Of a stretch of 9,799 bases of DNA, positions 6,898 through 9,799 are shown one piece after another. The notes under the pieces were generated by a model. That model had not been told where the DNA came from, did not search any database, and was given only the letters and a program-made list of their open reading frames with translations. Source of the DNA: Actinomycetota bacterium. Its GTDB lineage: Bacteria; Actinomycetota; Acidimicrobiia; IMCC26256; BP-133. The DNA lies in contig JAUZEX010000504.1 of NCBI GenBank assembly GCA_030838815.1, forward strand, positions 1 to 9,799, given 5' to 3'. The stretch's first letter is position 1; each line of letters starts with the position of its first letter. Made by a program: the position numbers and the translations under genes.

Positions 6898-8305
6898 GAG
6901 CCACCAGCGCCCGGCCGATCTCGCCGATGGAGTGCTGTTCGCAGTCCATGACGAGGTCGATCACCTGCTCGGCGGTCGCCTTGTCGACCGAGGGCCGGAC
7001 GGTGTTGCGGAACAGGTCGATCCGCTCGTCGACGCTGAGCGGGTTGACGTCCCGGCCCCGCACGTCGAGGCCCTCGACCGTGGTGGAGAACGAGCGACCG
7101 TCGGTCAGGCGCACCTCGACGCTCTGGGCGTCGAAGCCCCGCACGTTGGGTCGGCTCCCGTCGATCACCAGCTCGACCCGCCGGCGGGCGGCGACGTAGC
7201 GGGGGTCGGTGGCGGCCTCGTCGGTGAACGCCGCCATGTAGGGCAGCTCCGGGACCCCCTCGACCAGGATCCCGGCCACCGAGTGCACGATGCTGAACTT
7301 GGCCTGTTCGGCCGTCTGCGGTTCCTCGAAGCCGGCCACCCGGGCGGCGAAGGGTGGGACGAGCAGCCGGACGGCGGCGATGTCGTCGACGGCGAGGACG
7401 TGCTCCTCGATGAGGCGGATCAGCCCTTCGACCGACTGGTGGGTCGCCCCGCACGAGCCGTACAGCTTGGGCGCCGAGCCCGGCGAGTCGAGGAAGAACC
7501 CCGCCCCCAGGTTCTCGGTGAGCCGCTCCGGGTGGTAGCCCCGCCCGCCGGCGGCGAACTGCTCGCCCCAGGAGAAGGCACCGTCGAGGTAGTCGGGGCA
7601 ACCGGTGAAACCCTTCGAGACGAGGCTGGCGGCCCAGACGCCCGTCCTCGCCGGCACGCCCGCCTCGTGGACGTGGGCCATGTAGCCGCAACCCCGCAGG
7701 CTCCCGCCGCCCAGCGGCAGGGCGACACCGATGGTGTGGCGGAGCTGCGTCGGGCTGAGGTCGAGGAGCCGCCCGGCGGTGACTCCGGCGCCGGCCGGGC
7801 CGACCAGCGAGAAGCCCATGAAGCCCCGGTCGGGAGCGCCGGGGCCGGCGAGGCCGAGGCGGCCCTGCATCTCGACGCCGGCCACGAGGGCCACGAGGTA
7901 GTCGGAGCCCGACCGGTCGCGCCACTCCGCCACGGCCAGCCCGGCGGCGATGGGCGGGACGAGGCCGGTGCCGGCCACCGTGCCGTAGGCCTCGAGTTCG
8001 TCGGCGTGGGCGGTCGTCCCGTTGGCGTAGGCCGCTTCGGCGATGGTGGTCCGGAAGCCGCCGCCGAGGACCGACGCCTCGGCCTTGGCCTCCATGTCGC
8101 GCACGTAGCCGGCCACGAGCCGGCCGACGGGTTGGCGCAGCCCGGCCACCATGTGGCCGATGCACTCCAGGGTGAAGAGCTTGGCCGACGCCACCACGGT
8201 GGACGGGAGGTCGCCGTACGTCAGGCCGGCGACGAAGTCGGTCACCTGGCCTGTGAGGTCGGTCAGTTCGGCGCCAGCGGCAAGGGTTGTCGTGTCGACG
8301 GGCAC
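6890..8305 (-). CDS. MmgE/PrpD family protein
   Basis: A 471-residue protein of the MmgE/PrpD fold, close to the usual 450-480. Characterised relatives include 2-methylcitrate dehydratase and cis-aconitate decarboxylase, so a dehydratase, decarboxylase or isomerase acting on a carboxylic acid is likely, but the substrate is open. Family landmarks: the all-helical N-terminal domain with ANGTTAHADELEAYG (94-108; His100 in the region of the active-site His of cis-aconitate decarboxylase), GVEMQGRLG (143-151), SKGFTGCPDYLDG (230-242) and KLYGSCGATHQSVEGL (280-295; His289), then the alpha/beta lid domain with VRLTDGRSFS. In the segment that normally carries a K-x-x-H-x-G pattern this protein reads HVHEAG (211-216). 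The GTG start at 8305 directly follows the ligase TAA with no gap and has a perfect AGGAGG 8 nt upstream inside the ligase gene. It overlaps the next gene by 8 nt. Confidence 0.9.
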   Translation of the reverse strand: MPVDTTTLAAGAELTDLTGQVTDFVAGLTYGDLPSTVVASAKLFTLECIGHMVAGLRQPVGRLVAGYVRDMEAKAEASVLGGGFRTTIAEAAYANGTTAHADELEAYGTVAGTGLVPPIAAGLAVAEWRDRSGSDYLVALVAGVEMQGRLGLAGPGAPDRGFMGFSLVGPAGAGVTAGRLLDLSPTQLRHTIGVALPLGGGSLRGCGYMAHVHEAGVPARTGVWAASLVSKGFTGCPDYLDGAFSWGEQFAAGGRGYHPERLTENLGAGFFLDSPGSAPKLYGSCGATHQSVEGLIRLIEEHVLAVDDIAAVRLLVPPFAARVAGFEEPQTAEQAKFSIVHSVAGILVEGVPELPYMAAFTDEAATDPRYVAARRRVELVIDGSRPNVRGFDAQSVEVRLTDGRSFSTTVEGLDVRGRDVNPLSVDERIDLFRNTVRPSVDKATAEQVIDLVMDCEQHSIGEIGRALVAHD

Positions 8306-9799
8306 TTAGCGGGCCTCCTGGAGCAGCTTGCGGTTGACCTTTCCGGTCGGGGTCATGGGGAGCGCCTCCACGAACTCGACGATCCGGGGCTTCTTGTACG
8401 AACCAAGCTCCGCTTCGACGTAGCGGGCGACGTCCGCCCCGGTGAGGCGCGCCCCCGGGGCGGGCACGACGACGGCCTTGACCACCTCGCCCCATTCGGC
8501 GTCCCGCACGCCGACGACGACGACTTCGGCGATGCCGGGATGGTTGCCGAGCGCCCGCTCGATCTCACCGGGGAAGATGTTCTCCCCGCCGGAGATGATC
8601 ATGCTCTTGATCCGGTCGACGATGAAGATGTGGCCCTCGTCGTCCCAGGTGCCGCCGTCGCCGGTGTGGAGCCATCCGCCCCGGAGCAGCTCGGCGGTCT
8701 CGTGGGGCTTGTTCCAGTAGCCGGTCATGGTGTTGGGGCCCCGGTGGCAGATCTCGCCCAACGTGGCGGAATCCCGCCGGACGGGGACGCCGTCGTCGTC
8801 GAGGACGGCGACGGTACTGAATAGCGCCGCCCGTCCGCAGGAGCGCAGCAGCTCGGGCCGCTCCCCCGACAGGGCCCGGCGGTGGGCTTCCGGGCCGAGG
8901 TAGGTGCCGGGGCCGAGCTCGGTCATCCCCCAGGCCTGGATGAGGTCGGCGTCGAAGACCTCGGCCGCGTCGCGGATGATCTCCTCCCCCATCGGCGCCC
9001 CGCCGTACTCCACCTGGCGGACGGTCGGCACCGGCCGGCCGTCGGCCCGGGTGGCGGCGATGAGCCGGGGCAGCATGGTGGCGATGGCGAAGAAGCCGCT
9101 GACCCCCTCGGCGTGGACGATGTCGACGCAGGCGCCGGCGTCGAAGTCGGTGACCAGCACCACCGGCCGGCCCAGGGCCAGATAGGCCAGCGGCATATAG
9201 CCCACGACGTGGAACATCTGGCCCAACATCAGGTACACGTCGGCTTCAGCGATACGGGCCGCAGCCAGGTAGTTGAGGGCGCAGGCCCCGTAGGAGTGCT
9301 GCGTGTGGACGGCGCTCTTGGGGATGCCGGTGGTACCGCCGGTGGAGATGGCCAGATACGGCTGGTGGAGCAGGCCGGCCGCGTCGGGCAGCGGAGAAAG
9401 CGACGGCCGCGACAGCCCGACCGACGAGCGCTCGACGTCGCGCAGGAGGTCGTCGTACTCGGAATCGCCGCCGGCGCCGGTCGAGGACCACTCGATCCAG
9501 GCCTCGACCTTGAGGTCGCCCCGGATCTCGTCGACCACGCCCCGGAAGGCGGCCTCGTAGAAGACGACGGTGGGCTCTGCGTCCTCCAGCGCCTCCTTCA
9601 CCTGCGAGGGGGAGAACCGCCAGTTGAGCGGGAACAGCAGTGTGCCGCTCCGGGCGCAGGCCAGGTACAGGTCGAACAGCTCCAGCGAGTTCCGGGACAG
9701 CGCCGCCACCCGCCGGCCGAGCCCGGCCCCGAGCCGGGCGTCGAGGGCCGAGGCCAGCAGGCCCGTCCGCCGGTCCAGCTCGCCGAAGGAGCGGGAACG
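8306..9799 (-). CDS. Acyl-CoA synthetase / AMP-dependent CoA ligase (ANL superfamily), 5' end outside window
   Basis: The reading frame runs from the window edge to TAA at 8306, 497 visible residues, and lacks only the N-terminal beginning. The frame continues past an internal GTG at 9709 with family-like sequence (SFGELDRRTGLLASAL), so that GTG is not the start. The enzyme activates a carboxylic acid with ATP to an acyl-adenylate and then the CoA thioester. Motifs, numbered in the visible fragment: P-loop-like A3 STGGTTGIPK (152-161), YGGAP (265-269), A5 GMTELGPG (291-298), A7 WLHTGD (376-381), A8 IKSMIISGGENIFPGEIE (399-416), and A10 PTGKVNRK with the adenylation Lys at 487. This looks like the medium/long-chain fatty acid or aryl-acid type used in catabolism; the substrate is not predictable here. 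First visible gene of the rightmost operon. Confidence 0.95.
   Translation of the reverse strand, partial: RSRSFGELDRRTGLLASALDARLGAGLGRRVAALSRNSLELFDLYLACARSGTLLFPLNWRFSPSQVKEALEDAEPTVVFYEAAFRGVVDEIRGDLKVEAWIEWSSTGAGGDSEYDDLLRDVERSSVGLSRPSLSPLPDAAGLLHQPYLAISTGGTTGIPKSAVHTQHSYGACALNYLAAARIAEADVYLMLGQMFHVVGYMPLAYLALGRPVVLVTDFDAGACVDIVHAEGVSGFFAIATMLPRLIAATRADGRPVPTVRQVEYGGAPMGEEIIRDAAEVFDADLIQAWGMTELGPGTYLGPEAHRRALSGERPELLRSCGRAALFSTVAVLDDDGVPVRRDSATLGEICHRGPNTMTGYWNKPHETAELLRGGWLHTGDGGTWDDEGHIFIVDRIKSMIISGGENIFPGEIERALGNHPGIAEVVVVGVRDAEWGEVVKAVVVPAPGARLTGADVARYVEAELGSYKKPRIVEFVEALPMTPTGKVNRKLLQEAR
8314..8319 (-). promoter_or_regulatory. Shine-Dalgarno of the MmgE/PrpD gene, inside the ligase gene
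   Basis: AGGAGG on the minus strand lies 8 nt before the GTG at 8305, embedded in the last codons of the CoA ligase gene. It decides the GTG start and shows that the two genes are read from one transcript. Confidence 0.8.

Noticed and set aside
6677..8824. A 715-codon open frame on the plus strand across the MmgE/PrpD gene
   Set aside because: It is antisense to three well-supported genes, is rich in Gly/Asp/Val/His in repetitive order, and has no recognisable domain.
9709..9799. GTG at 9709 as the start of the CoA ligase
   Set aside because: The frame stays open to the window edge and the upstream residues match the conserved N-terminal part of the family, so the gene starts outside the window.

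Overview
The window is very GC-rich and tightly packed. Eight protein genes fill almost all of it, with GTG starts, stop/start overlaps and strong third-position GC bias; the bias keeps long antisense frames open. Together with a Gly/Ala/Pro-rich lipoprotein linker and a branched-chain-amino-acid-type binding protein, this suggests a high-GC actinobacterium, possibly an uncultured environmental lineage. That placement is an inference from composition and gene content, since there is no rRNA or other phylogenetic marker. No RNA genes, insertion sequences, CRISPR arrays or phage genes were seen.

Layout. Right part (9799 down to 4544, minus strand): an acyl-CoA synthetase (5' end outside the window), then an MmgE/PrpD-family protein, a small metal-dependent protein of the PF10118 type, and an NAD(P)-dependent aldehyde dehydrogenase. 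Junctions are 0 nt, an 8-nt overlap and 2 nt, so this is almost certainly one operon. Middle (3801-4595, plus strand): a FabG-like short-chain dehydrogenase whose 3' end overlaps the aldehyde dehydrogenase gene tail to tail by 52 bp. Left part (3685 down to 1, minus strand): a lipoprotein substrate-binding protein, an acyl-CoA dehydrogenase and a thiamine-diphosphate dehydrogenase E1 alpha subunit (3' end outside the window), with gaps of 4 and 16 nt: a second operon. The only real intergenic region, 3686-3800, separates the divergent binding-protein and SDR genes and carries a recognisable sigma-70-like promoter for the leftward operon.

How the genes may work together. The set looks catabolic: capture of a small molecule (binding protein), oxidation of an alcohol (SDR) and an aldehyde (ALDH), CoA activation of an acid (synthetase), alpha,beta-desaturation (acyl-CoA dehydrogenase), a possible hydration/dehydration, isomerisation or decarboxylation (MmgE/PrpD), and oxidative cleavage of a 2-oxo acid or acetoin-like compound (E1 alpha). 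The PF10118 protein is the least understood member. It shows a complete E...ExxH...E...ExxH carboxylate/histidine pattern like that of ferritin-like di-iron proteins, so it is a candidate for an undescribed oxidative or hydrolytic step. The substrate of the pathway cannot be read from the sequence.
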